DNA of 64,000 nucleotides from Combretum micranthum. Taxonomy: Eukaryota > Streptophyta > Magnoliopsida > Myrtales > Combretaceae. Under the pieces are notes generated by a model. It was not told the origin of the DNA and ran no database searches. It saw only the letters and a list, made by a program, of their open reading frames with translations. A program made the translations under genes and the position numbers. Below are positions 47,754 through 59,686 of the stretch, one piece after another. The stretch is taken from assembly GCA_024138025.1 (NCBI GenBank), contig JAMXBD010000055.1, positions 558,001-622,000 of the forward strand. The letters run 5' to 3'. Each line of letters starts with the position of its first letter. Position 1 is the stretch's first letter.

Positions 47754-48813
47754 GGGGGAAAATACACCTCAAGGACCTAAGTTTTTATGTCTTTTTTTCA
47801 TTTTAGGACCTATGTTTTTTGTTTTGTCATTTCAGGACCTATGTTTTTAAAAATAAATCAAAATAAGATTCTGTTAATGACCATTACCTCTTTTGTTAAA
47901 TCATGCTAATGTAGCATCCAAAGTAATTAATTAGCTGGCATGTATTGTCATATCAGATTAACCCAACCCCTAACATAAACCTAAATTTGACCTTAAAAAT
48001 AACCCAACCCTTTCCCACAAAAACTAATCCTAAACAAGTTTCACCTATCCATAAAAATCAACACTCTCAATCCTCTACAAAAGCACTTTTTTCTTCCATA
48101 CAACAAAAGCACTATTAATCATTAAAAAGCATGGCAATCAAATGTTTTCAATAAAACCCTAATTTCCCAAAACCCCCAAATCATTTACAACCCGTTTAAA
48201 AAAAAAAACCTTAATTTTCACTATACATTAATCATGTTTATAGAAGCTTAGGAAATGATGAAAACAAAGATAGCAAATATTCTTTGAACCCCAAGAATGA
48301 AAGTAGCAATAATATCTCTTGCATTGTGTCATCTAGCATGAGTTGTTGAGCAATGGGTATTGAAGATTAGGATTTCCAAAAGATGAAATCTAACCAACTT
48401 GTTATTGATTGTGAACTAGGATCTCTTATGACTGCTTTGACATGAGAAAATCTAGAAGAAGATTCCAATGAAGAAATTGTTTAATGTTGTTAATTTGTAT
48501 TTGGAAATTCTATAAGAATTTGGCAATAAAATGATATTAAGTTCTAACATTTTTCTGCTATGATTAGAATTTTTAAATCTTGTTCATTTGTGTTTGAGAA
48601 TCTGTTATTATAATGTGCCATAAAAAACTAGCAATTGACTATTTAGTTGAAAACAAGAGAATGAACAATGACACCAAAAAACAAGAAACTACGAACCAAA
48701 GCTAGTGTTTCAATCCAAAATATGATATTTCTATTCAATTCACTTTATTTCCATAAAAAACATAATCATTTGCACACCATGAAATATCATAATGTAAGCT
48801 AGGATAGATAGTA

Positions 48814-48814
<1 letters not shown>

Positions 48815-48847
<33 letters not shown>

Positions 48848-48862
48848 ATATATATATATATT
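48815..48862. repeat. (TA)n(TG)n(TA)n microsatellite
   Basis: Compound dinucleotide repeat inside the MULE-like element. Confidence 0.8.
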
Positions 48863-49241
48863 CTTTCTAAGCCCTAATAAATGCACTTTGCCTATAGTCG
48901 ATTAGAAGTCAACTTTTACAATTCTATTACATTTTAACTGAAAGTAAAATAATGAATAAAAAAAAATTGTTTACACCATTTAAAATGTTAAGGTATGTTT
49001 ATTAACATATTCAATGACTACTTACGAAAAATCAAAGTTTTTGCAATAATTTAATAAATTTACAATTCTATTGCATTTCTCTCTCTCTCTCTCTATGGTA
49101 GGATTTCTGAAAAATTAGGGTTCTTGTGTTTTCTATAAGAAAGTGACGATTCTTGTAGCACTTTAGTTTGTTCACAAATGATGGTTCTTCAAGCAAAGAA
49201 GGTCATTTTACAATGTTAACAAATGATAGGTTAGGTCAAAC

Positions 49242-49953
49242 TAGACATGGACATGGTTCAATATCAAACTGGAAATTAAACCGAAACTGGAACTGGAACC
49301 GCTACCAGCCTTTCTAGAACTAGAATCAAACTGGTTAGGCAGTTCCAAAACCGGCTCCTAGGCGATTCTACGGCCTAGAATAGAATGAAACCGACAATTA
49401 CCGATTCCATTGAAAAAAAAAAGAAATTAGAGAAAAAAATTTAAAAAATAATATATATAACTATTGATATTTACACTATTTCATTGAAAAGTAAAATTTA
49501 GTACTTATTTATAATATTTAATGTGTTATTATCAATAATACAAATACATATAACTTAAAATCATATATAATTTAGTTGATATAAACTTTTCTAAAAGAAA
49601 AATTTATTTTCTTAATAACATGAGATTATTTTTTATATTGTAATTTTCTTTTTATAATCTAGAGTGTTTTGCAATCTCATATTATAAACTACAATTAATA
49701 TTGGTTATGTTGTATATAAATAAATGCGTATTCAAAATAGATTTTAAAAATTTTTGGTTAAATAATTTAACATTTTTACACATTAATTAATTATTTTGAG
49801 TTTTAAAATTTATTTTATTAAAATGTACAATTTATTTTTTTATTTTTACTTTAAAAAAAAAAAGTAGTTTCCAAAACCGAAAACAAAAACTGTTGGTGAC
49901 GGTTCTGATTTCAATTTCAATTCGGTTCAGTTCCTGAATCGTGTATATGTCTA
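49242..49953. mobile_element. Non-autonomous hAT-like element, copy 2, nested in the MULE-like element
   Basis: 712 bp, TAGACATGGACATGG...ATATGTCTA, with flanks GGTCAAAC and AGCCAAAC (6 of 8 matching). The interior is colinear with 12576-13260, for example the shared CTTAAAATCATATATAAT stretch. GAACC/GGTTC words are dense in both subterminal parts. No transposase. Confidence 0.72.
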
Positions 49954-50238
49954 AGCCAAACCATTAGTTGTTGTGGGAATGGGTTAGGTTAGAGTTAAGG
50001 TTAAATTTAGGTTTATTTTATAGGTTGGTTAAATCTAATGTGATTATACATGTAGGCTAAATAATTACCTTGGATGCTATATCAACAGGATTTAAGGGAA
50101 AAGATAACAAACATTAACGGAAGTCCTATTTTGATTTGTTTTTAAGAATATAGTTCCTAAAATGACAAACGTAAAACATAAATCCTAAAATGAAAATGTT
50201 CTAAAAACTTAGGTTCTTGAGGTATATTTTTTTCCCAC

Positions 50239-50765
50239 TTTTAAGACTTTTTATTTCAAGTGATGATGCAGACTTGATGGCAAAACTAAATTTAGGCTAT
50301 AATTTGTATCCTAGTAGAAGGTTCAATGAAAGTTTGGATGAAGATGACATCTTAGACTATTTAGGCTAGAAAATGTGATACGAAGACTTCTTTCTTTTAT
50401 ATCTTAAAACTATATTAGTTAGGCATGATGGTGTTTTGACTTATCATGAAGACTCCCTTTCTTTTCTTTTATGGTGATACATTAAAAAGTCATTTGTCTT
50501 ATTAATGAGAGATTTTAGACTACCTGTCTGAATTCGTGGTGTTTTATCAAAGTTCTAACCTTACATACCCGTGCCTCGGTGCAAGGTATGATGGGATTGT
50601 TGCACACTTTGGTTTCAAGGTATGACTTTTAACTTGGATTTATTTCAAAAATTAATATAATCAATGTATAAAATATGAAAAATAAAATCCATTATTGTAA
50701 AGAGAGTCTACTAGGTATGATAACTATGCCAAAGCATGCCATATATTGTTTGACACATGATTATA
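50239..50765. other. Intergenic, no gene seen
   Basis: AT-rich spacer between the MULE-like element and the long gypsy-type LTR. Confidence 0.5.
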
Positions 50766-53700
50766 TGTAAAGCCCCAAAATTTTTAATTCGATAAATTAA
50801 ATAACTTAAGGCGCTACCGCTACGTATAATACTCTAAAGTATTATACGTTAAGGCTTTTTTAAAAGATTTTGTTTATATTGGACATTGCTACTCAATTTT
50901 AGGTTATGAAATCATTCAGTTAGATTCTGGCAACAACTGGATTTAGCAGCGGAAATAAATTTTATAAAACAATTTCGAAATAAAGACATTTCAAAACTTC
51001 CACTCTCTCGAGTGGAAAATTATTCGATTAAACAAAACTTTGCAAAAGTTAAAACAAAACATGGGCTCCACTATGACCTTTAAATAATGCAATAAGTTTA
51101 AATCATAAATCTAGCTCTCAATAATACAAAATAAAAAGAAATAAAATAACTAAACTACATCCACGCTCCTACTCACTTCACTCATCCACAAATCCTCTCC
51201 GAATCATCACAAGTGTCCAAAACCCGAGTCAAGCATTATCACATCAATCATCATCAACGACAACTCCATCAACGACAACATCATCAACCATAACAACTCA
51301 ACAAACATCAACATCATCCTCAATCATCTCATCATCACCATCTTCATCAACAATAATACCTGCAAAAAGAACAATAACAACAAGAATGAGCCGAAGCTCA
51401 GTACGCAGTATCACAATCACACACGAAGTGACACACGAGCTTAACTAAATGCAATGCACAATCAACAAGTTATTCTATTTTCTTTAAAATAAATAAATCA
51501 ACATGGGAGTATTTAAACTCCAGACATCAAGGATCTAGTATCACGTCCGCCTCCCTAAGTGATCCCTACTGTTTATAAAGACTAGGCAACCCCACCTTCC
51601 AGCGTAGCCCGTAATACTAGGGGATCCTGAGTAACGCATCACGACGCTCAGGGGGTTGATATAAGCAGCTTTGATACTTACATCTCCTAGATGATATATC
51701 CGATAAAGATAAAATAACTTCATCTAGGATTGACAGTTGTTACACAACTTCGCTTATCTTAGTCCATAACATCACCTAGTCCAACTGTTCCCATAAACAT
51801 TTGAACTAAATCATGCCACTTCATTTGAAGTGTAAGCAAACGTTACGCCGATACCGTCTTCCCCATCAGTTACCTGCCGTACCACTTAGGAAAGTCTTAT
51901 CAAAGACAGGGGCCTAAACGCCTAATCTACCGTGCCCCCAATCTGAGTAAGGTGCTGCTCCTCTAGCCGAATACAGATCTGTCATACCGGGCCAGATACG
52001 GATTTAAAAAACGAAATAGATAACCAATTCAAACAATTATCAGGCCGAGTTTAAGTTCTTAGTCTATTTAAGATGTCTATCCTAACAATCACCATGCAAG
52101 TTACTGCGTATCTTGAATATGAAATCTAAGCACAGCCTCAAGAGGAATTTCAGAAGATAATCCAGAAGATAATCAAATATCCACTTCTATTAAGGAAAGA
52201 ACTCGTATAAGAAACTAAACTAAACTAATCATCCACTTCATCAAAATCATATAAGAACTTAAGCTATTTATCCATTCATCTCAAACTCATTTTATTAAAT
52301 CCTATTTGATCAGACACAAAATAGAAACCCCACTATGGCTGCGAAGATTGCCCTACCAATATATAGACAGTTCTCCTTTGCTTGTCAAAGAATTTCTTTT
52401 CTCTTTATTTATAGTGTTTTATTACAAAAGCATCAACAAAGAATTCATATACCAAAAACATTTATTTTCCAAGTAAACACACATTTGAAACAACATATTC
52501 CCCATATTATTCAAAGATCATCCTAATTCATTCATTTAAGCTAATTATTAACTATTAACCTATTTTAGCTTAACCTTTACCAAATTGATTAGAATTAGTT
52601 ATTTGATTCATTTTCTAAGTCAAGTTGATTAAACTTAGACAATCTAATTCATTTTAGCTTAGTAAAGTTCATTATGTCAAGTTGGACTTAGATTAATTAC
52701 TAATTCATTATATATCTAAGATTCATGTTACTTAATCATAAGTTAGCTTAAACCTAGCCAAATTCATCAAAGTTAAACAATCTCATCCATTTTAGTTCAT
52801 TCAAGTTCATTTAGTCAAGGTGGACCTAGGTTTATTAACTAAGTTCATTTTATAACTAACTTCTAGATTTTAATCTAATTATTTGTTAAATTTATAAATC
52901 TACTTAACCCATGTTTAATTACATCAATTAACTCACATAACACATCAAATATCACAAATCTATCTCATTTTAACTTAAAAAGATTCATTTACTTAACAAC
53001 AAACATTTAGAAAGCAAATACAAGTTTTGACTTTATTTGAAAAATATCAACTGAAAAGAAGTAAAATTTAAGCATTTATTCGTTTATTTTAAAAACTTAA
53101 AACACAAAAATTGTATATCTCTTTTCAATCTTTCCAACACAACTTGAATCACCTCAATTGGAGATCAGATGAAAAGGTTATGATTAAAATACGAAATAGT
53201 ATCGCATTAGAAAAAATACGAGTCACGGCCGTGATTTTTGGAAAGCTATCATAGAATGGTTTTTTAACTAAGAATCACAACCGTGATTTTTGAGTTTCAA
53301 AGTTTTTGACCAACCTGAGGCTACCAATGGATGGATCACGACTGTGATTTATGAAAACTTCCCAAAACAAAGCTTTTTCTCTCAAAATCATGCTCGTGAT
53401 TCATGAAATTTGTCCAACCCAAGCCTACCAAGGCTTGAATCACGCCCGTGACTCATGATTTCTCCTGAGTTATGAATTTTTTTGTTTTTCAAACTTCATT
53501 TTATCAAACTTTTACACATTCTACTTCAATCAAAACTTCATAAAAGCTACATACTACTCATATCAAGTCTAAACAATACTTCTACACTCATTCAACAACA
53601 TCAAACAACTCCAACTACTTCAACAAAACTCAACTTCACTATTCATCATCTTCTTCATCACAACTCAACTCCCAACAACATTAATCCAACATTACATGTA

Positions 53701-54550
53701 TAAACAACAATCCCAACTTATTTCAACATCAATTCATCAATTAGATAAGTAAACAACAAATAAAACAAATATGAATTGAACTAGAAAACTTATCTTTTTG
53801 GCCAAATCATGCAACTACTTTTTCTTCTTGTTGTATTTGATTTCCTCTTCCTATCTTCATCTTCTAACCTTGATTTCTCTTTTTGTCTTCTCGAATTTGA
53901 CATTTAGAGAGATGAATTTAAGTGATGAAAGAGAGAAAGGAAGAGGAAGGATAGGGAAAGAAAAGAGAGAAAGAGAGAGATGGTAATGGGAAAGGAAAAA
54001 AAACAAGCAGGGAAAGAAATAGAAATAAGAAAGGCTTATGATAAAATTTAGGATATTTTAAAATAAACGTATTAGGTTTAAACTTTCAAATTAATATCTT
54101 TAGTTCTAAAAATATTTAGGAGATGATTTCAAAACCAATAGGTTAGAAATTAATAACTTAAAGTAAGAACTTAATTTAAAAATTTATTTTGAATAAAAGA
54201 TATTTAATTTGAGTTTGGGTTTAAGAACTAATATTTTGATACAAGCAAATGAACTCAAATTTTACAAAGATTGAGGAATTGATATTTTGGCTATAGATTG
54301 AAGGTTTAGGAATCCTCTAAACATTTTAATGACATATTTAGAGATTTTAGGAATTTAAAATCTCAAATTCAACTTAATTATCTATTAATCTAATTATTTC
54401 AACTTGTCTAATTATATCCTATGATTCATTTAACTTATCCAAATCTATCTAAACTCAATTTCTAATATATAGAGAGATTTTGATCATTTCACTATATAAC
54501 CACAAATTAAATTGCCAATAGTTAATTATAGTAAGTTGGTCGTCCTTACA
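50766..54550 (-). mobile_element. Putative long gypsy-type LTR (solo), minus orientation
   Basis: On the minus strand it would start TGTAAGGACGACC and end TTTTGGGGCTTTACA, giving matching TGTAA/TTACA termini over about 3.8 kb. A minus-strand GTACTGAGCTTCGGCTCATT near 51390 is the kind of motif found near the end of Tekay/Del-type chromovirus LTRs. A block of CACGGCCGTG-type near-palindromes (53222-53452) also fits that lineage, from memory. Flanking bases (TTATA and TACTC) do not match, so either a boundary is wrong or the duplication has decayed. No gag-pol is present. Confidence 0.5.
53222..53452. repeat. Five spaced near-palindromes (ATCACnnCCGTGAT type)
   Basis: GTCACGGCCGTGAT (53222), ATCACAACCGTGAT (53274), ATCACGACTGTGAT (53335), ATCATGCTCGTGAT (53387) and ATCACGCCCGTGAC (53439). 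Start-to-start spacing is 52, 61, 52 and 52 bp. The spacers are weakly alike (TTTTTGA / TTATGAAA / CCAACC.AGGCTACCAA), so this is a degenerate tandem array whose palindromic core is better kept than its spacers. Confidence 0.7.
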
Positions 54551-54699
54551 TACTCCCCCCTCTCTTCTCAAAAAAAATATAATTTTATTCATTGAATGGC
54601 ATTGGGATATAAGTATATATCATATAGAAATGATAAAGCAAATAAAAAAAGGAGATTTAATTCAAAAACATATGCATCTCTTACACATATATGGGTCAT
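54551..54699. other. Short spacer
   Basis: Pyrimidine-rich then AT-rich spacer, no gene. Confidence 0.4.
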
Positions 54700-55210
54700 A
54701 GAAACTCATAAAAAAGTGTTCATGCTCAATTACGAAATGCAATCAAGACCTTAGTTGGGAAAAATCCCATAGAAGGATGTAATAAATTAAAAAACAACCA
54801 TCATTGAGAAAACCTAAATTTCAAAACGATACTTTCCAATTGCTTTTATTACTTATAACACGACAACGGCATATTTTTAAATAGGAATCACGACAACTTC
54901 TTACTTGTAGCGACTCCAAATGATTTAGGGGCAGGTTGCCAAATTATAAAATCTGTTGTCCTAAGCTATATATATATATATTAAAATGAAAAACCTATTG
55001 GGAGAAGACATGCTTTCCGCCATGAGTTGAGTAGAAGCTTATCCAACCCTCAAATAGCAGCATGGATTACTCCTGGAGGCCTATTCCGGTGACCACCATC
55101 GGTTTTCTTCCCCGGAAAATAATGTGGTGAATTTGGAAGCTTCCTCTTGCTCCATAGATCCGTATAAGAATCAATCTTAGAAGAAGCATCCACTTAATTA
55201 CTTGGTCCTA
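54700..55210. repeat. Diverged duplicate block B with a 47-codon minus-strand open frame
   Basis: Partner of 45640-46165. On the minus strand a frame runs from 55193 to the stop at 55050-55052. It is polar and basic at first (VDASSKIDSYTDLWSKRKLP) and later rich in P, G, H and R. Directly upstream and in frame, after one TAA, is a hydrophobic 16-codon start (MFFWVLVAFLRLGPSN, from 55244). Signal peptide-like start plus short polar body recalls a secreted peptide precursor, but the stop and lack of homology make this speculative. It may be a decayed gene. Confidence 0.4.
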
Positions 55211-55244
55211 GTCGAAGGAAGGCAACCAATACCCAGAAAAACAT

Positions 55245-57698
55245 TGAAGAAAAGTATTATATTACTGATCTCATCAGCCTTATCAGTCTACATATTCGGC
55301 TGTGTGCTAAAAGTAAAAGTTGAGGCCCGCCATGGTCAATAATCCAACCGACCATGAATGGACCACGTCACCCTATACAGTCCATTCAATGCAAATTCCT
55401 TTTCATTAGAAGTAATTTTTCGTAATCAAACGCACAAACCCTAGTGTGTCATAAATCAATCTTGCTTCGAGAAAGCAGATCTCCTGTTAATTTCCAAGAA
55501 GGTAGCGTCTAGCTAGTTCCATGTGGTTTTGAAGTTTTAGAGCCCTGTTAAAATAATGAACTTGGGGCCGGGGAAAATTCTATCTTTCCTCGTATATTTT
55601 TAAGGGAGTAGGTTTTATGATTTAATTAATGGTTCGAATTTATATTCAATCATGATTATACCACAAAAATACTTAATAAGTTTTCATTAAGTTTATTAAC
55701 CATCACGTGAAAAGTATTATATACCATACATTATCTATATGTGATATGTTAATATTAATAAAATTTTAATATAGTTATACGTATAAATTAAGGGCATTGA
55801 TTATTTCAGAACTAGCCATTTCACCACTATATATCTAAAAGTTTCGAATGCTTAATTAATTTGTCATAATTACAATTTCATTACACTCTTGTTCTTTATC
55901 AATATTTGTTACAATTTTTAGTTAATCGTAATAGTAATTACATAAGGAATCCTATTACTAAAAAAAATTGAATAATTATTTTTTACTCAAACCTATGAAT
56001 GACAATTCAATTATAATTATTTTTTTCAAAATAACCCCATTTAAATAAAAAAAATAATGAAGAAAAATCTTATTAAAGTTCATTACAATCTTAGGTTATT
56101 TTTTTATCATATATCGATTATTTTACATCATATTTTTATCGTTTTCAAATAAATGTTTGTCAAGAAATAAATATTGATGAAAAATTAATAATTTTATCCA
56201 TAAACAGATCAAATAGATACGATACGGATATAATACAGATAAATTATAAATACAAATCTAATACAATATGATATAGATAAAAATTAGACAATTCAAACAG
56301 ATTCCATTCATTCTTAGTAATCGAAATTTTATTACATCTTATTCATTTAAGAAAGTGAATGGGCATAATACTAATAAATAAGTGTGTGTATCTATGATGT
56401 GTATTTTCTAATTTTTTTCTAACATTGGATACATTCAGGTAAATACCCGACATGAAATATCTATGTGGAATTTTGTACTCAACTCTATCCTTATCGATAA
56501 CGTATTATTATATCTAATGGTCGGTTGGAATGAACTTTTTGGGGCATTTTATTAATCCATCGTCATTTCTCAGCATGATAATGACGGAAATAGAGATCGA
56601 GTTATGTGTTTTGGCTACCGAATCTGGTTTAGGTAAGATTTTCCTATTCATTTTTAAGTCTTTCTTTTTCTCTTTTTCTTTTTTATTTACTAATAGTGTC
56701 GTGACTAAGCAAAACTCATAAATTTAAATTGCAAAATAAGGAATATGGATATATAAAATGACTTTCAAAGTGATGTCATAGTTTTAAGTCATATCTCTAC
56801 CATCTTGACTTGACTAAATGTAATTTTGATCAGTATTAGAGTAGTATAGTATAGGTGTTGTTATATTGTCAATTGTCTTATCAATAGATATAACATGATA
56901 TATTTTAAAAGGAAAAAAATGCTAAATACCCTTAAACTTTAGTTTCAATAGAAATATATTTGTAACAATTAAATGTTGAAAACAAACTCCTAAACATTAA
57001 TAAATTGATGAATAATCCTGAAAAAAGGGTATATAATCTCATCAATTATGATTTTGGTGAGAAATACCCTCCAATTATCAAAGTGCATTTTGTCAAATCT
57101 AAACTTTCACCTTGCTACTTTATTTTAAATAAAAAATCAAATAACGTCAATTTATCGAAGTTTATGATGCAATCCTTAAATATTTAAGAGTATATCTAGG
57201 AGAGATTGGAGTTGGTAAGATTATTTAAAATTTCTCATGTTATTAATTTGTTAACTTACTGATGATATATATTAAAATTTTTAATACTTCAGCAATACTT
57301 TACTACTATTAGGGTCGAGAATTATATATGGCTAACTCCTAATTAGTTTCTTGTTGGAATTTATGAAACCACATATTCCTATATGGAATAACCATGAATA
57401 AGATAAGTACTAAGACACAAACACAGAGGAAATTTGCCAAAATGCATCTAAATATATACTTGAGAGATAAAAAAAATTAACATGTTTGATGGTAGGTCAT
57501 TCGAGTTAATACAGAACATTCAGAAATTTTGTCTCTCTTTTATTTTCTCTATAATAATTGGATGTCGGAGCAAGAAAGTAATGAGCACCCATGACTTAAA
57601 AACCATAATTATATATATCCATACAGTAACAACCTACTATTAATTTTTATTATTTTTTGTTCAACCATCATAAAATTAGAAATTATAAATATAATATA
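55245..57698. other. Intergenic, AT-rich, no gene seen
   Basis: A block near 56150-56300 carries AGATACGATACGGATA-like words related to those near 43800 and 11200. No coding homology. The short open frames (for example 56530-56721 and 57005-57187) match nothing I know. Confidence 0.5.
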
Positions 57699-59686
57699 TG
57701 TCACGCCTTAAAAGGTATCATAAATGTGACAGTCTGCTGCATACGATATTAAAGCTTAGGAATGACATTCCTTAATCATAAAAACTTCGACACCATATGC
57801 AAGGCATACTTTCACAACAATAGGAGATGGATATGTTGTTCAAAATAGTAAAAACATAGCAACCAAGAAAACACTTAAACATTCACATTCATAACTTAAA
57901 CATCAATAGTCTTACAATATCATAAGCGCATTGCCCCGATAATTCTCAAAACATCATAGTCTTACTTAACAGATAACTGTAACCAAAAGATTTTAAAGAA
58001 ATCTACTCTAAAATCTTCAAATAGATTCCCCAAAATCTTCCTAAGAGCGTAAATCCTACCCAGACAGACAAGGTAGTCGTGGGTACAAAACAATGATCCT
58101 ACAATCATAAAAAATCTATTGGGGGATAAGTGTAATGAGTTTAGTGAGATATTCCTTACACAAAAGTACTCATAACAAAACAATCAAACAAGTCCATTAG
58201 CAAGCATATCAAATGCAATAATCATATGATCAAACCATTACATACGACTATTCGGATTCGAATGTAGAATGGATTTATGCCCTCCATTTAGGATTAGGGA
58301 ATGCTTTAAATGGTTCCAACGACCTTTGCACGCACATCTTGGGGTTCTAAACAACCGTACTACTAGTCATCGGGCTTTCTTTACCCAAAGCGATTGATCC
58401 GGCTCGACTACACCATGAGGACGTATTCCCCAAACATCCTAATTCCTCAAGATGTAACTAGGCAATTTACCTTTCTGATCCCATGTTGAGGAGTAGTAGC
58501 AAAATGCGAACATGATATTCTAAGTGATATACATGATCAATTTAGTTATAAGAATTTCCAATCCATAATTAATCTCATTTAAGGCGGTCAATCAATATCC
58601 GCACACATAGCATAATATATAGAAACAATTTATATCAATCAACCAATTTAGTTTTGATATACTTATCACTTATTGATCACACATAACGAATCACATACAT
58701 AATTCCTATGATAATCTCACATGTATACCAATTTTATCTTTTTCCTAAATTTTAGTATCCTACTTTACAAGCACATGCGCGAATACATAAAACATAAAAG
58801 AAAATTCACTTGGCCATGGCGATCTCTATCAATCGCAGTAATCATACATAATAATATAACAACAATAACAATGATACTTGAACATTGTTAACAAGATATG
58901 AATATATTATTGTTTCCATAATGCCCATGGGTTTAGAAACACAAAATATGGTCATGTTATATTAACATGAACATGAGGATGGTTTAAAATATTTACCTAA
59001 GGTGGATGATGGTGTGTAGATGATGAATGGAAAAAGAAAATTTGTGGAAATTGGTTGAGAGAGGGAGAGGGGCAGTTGAGAGGAAAATTTGCAAGAGTTT
59101 TGTTAAGGTAAGAAAGTGTGTGTAAATAATGAAGGAGGGATGGAGTATTTATAGAGTTTTGGAATAGAAATTAATGTGGTTAAAATTAAATGAAAAAGAA
59201 AAGAAAATGGATAAAGGAAGAGGAGAGGGGCCGCTGGCCAAAGAAGAAAGGAGAGGGAGAAAATAATTAAATTTGTTGTTTTGTAATGAAAAGTAATTAT
59301 AAAGTAAGATATGATATATGTAAGGTTTTATAAGAAAAGGTAAATGTAAGAAATAAGTGTGTAAGTGTATAAAAATAGGTAGTAAGAAAAAGTAGAGATG
59401 GTGAAATAATAATAAATAGTATAAAATAGTAATTTGAATAATAGACATAACAAATTAATATCAATAGTAAAAAAATACACGTGAACGGGCTATATGAGAT
59501 ATTTCCAGTTATCAATAAAATTCTAAAACTGATATTTCTGAAATCCTCGTATAATTACTAGTCTAATGATACTATCAGAATATTTTTACAGTTTTACATA
59601 TTGAGCACTATTTTCAAAAATTGTTCCTATTCGGGCCCGAAACGAAAGGTTTTTCGACAAATTTGGTATTTTTAGGTTGTATCACA
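57699..59686 (-). mobile_element. Putative gypsy-type LTR, minus orientation
   Basis: On the minus strand it would start TGTGATACAACC and end AAGGCGTGACA, the TG...CA form of an LTR about 2.0 kb long. A minus-strand TATA box (CTATAAATAC) lies at about 59146-59156, placed sensibly for that orientation. The flanks (ATATA and TAATT) do not form a clean duplication, and no internal coding region is attached, so it could be a truncated or solo LTR. Confidence 0.4.

Larger units (their letters stand above)
47754..50238. mobile_element. Long-TIR Mutator-like (MULE-type) non-autonomous element
   Basis: The left end (47754 to about 48033) and the right end (about 49965 to 50238) are inverted copies of each other over roughly 275 bp. 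They begin GGGGGAAAATACACCTCAAG and, on the other strand, GTGGGAAAAAAATATACC. The inner ends share CCCACAA(A/C)AACTAAT. Long TIRs of this kind are typical of plant MULEs. Bases next to the ends (GCTTTTTGG and ACTTTTAAG) are only a weak match for the 9-bp duplication expected. No transposase frame is evident. A hAT-like element is nested at 49242-49953 against the inner edge of the right TIR. Confidence 0.75.

Noticed and set aside
53222..53452. Regularly spaced repeats resembling a CRISPR array
   Set aside because: The repeats are short near-palindromes with strong divergence inside an LTR-like plant repeat. Spacers are related to one another, and this is a eukaryotic genome.
59149..59448. 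99-codon hydrophobic open frame on the minus strand
   Set aside because: Low-complexity Y/F/L-rich translation of AT-rich sequence inside the LTR-like segment, overlapping its TATA box; not a plausible membrane protein.
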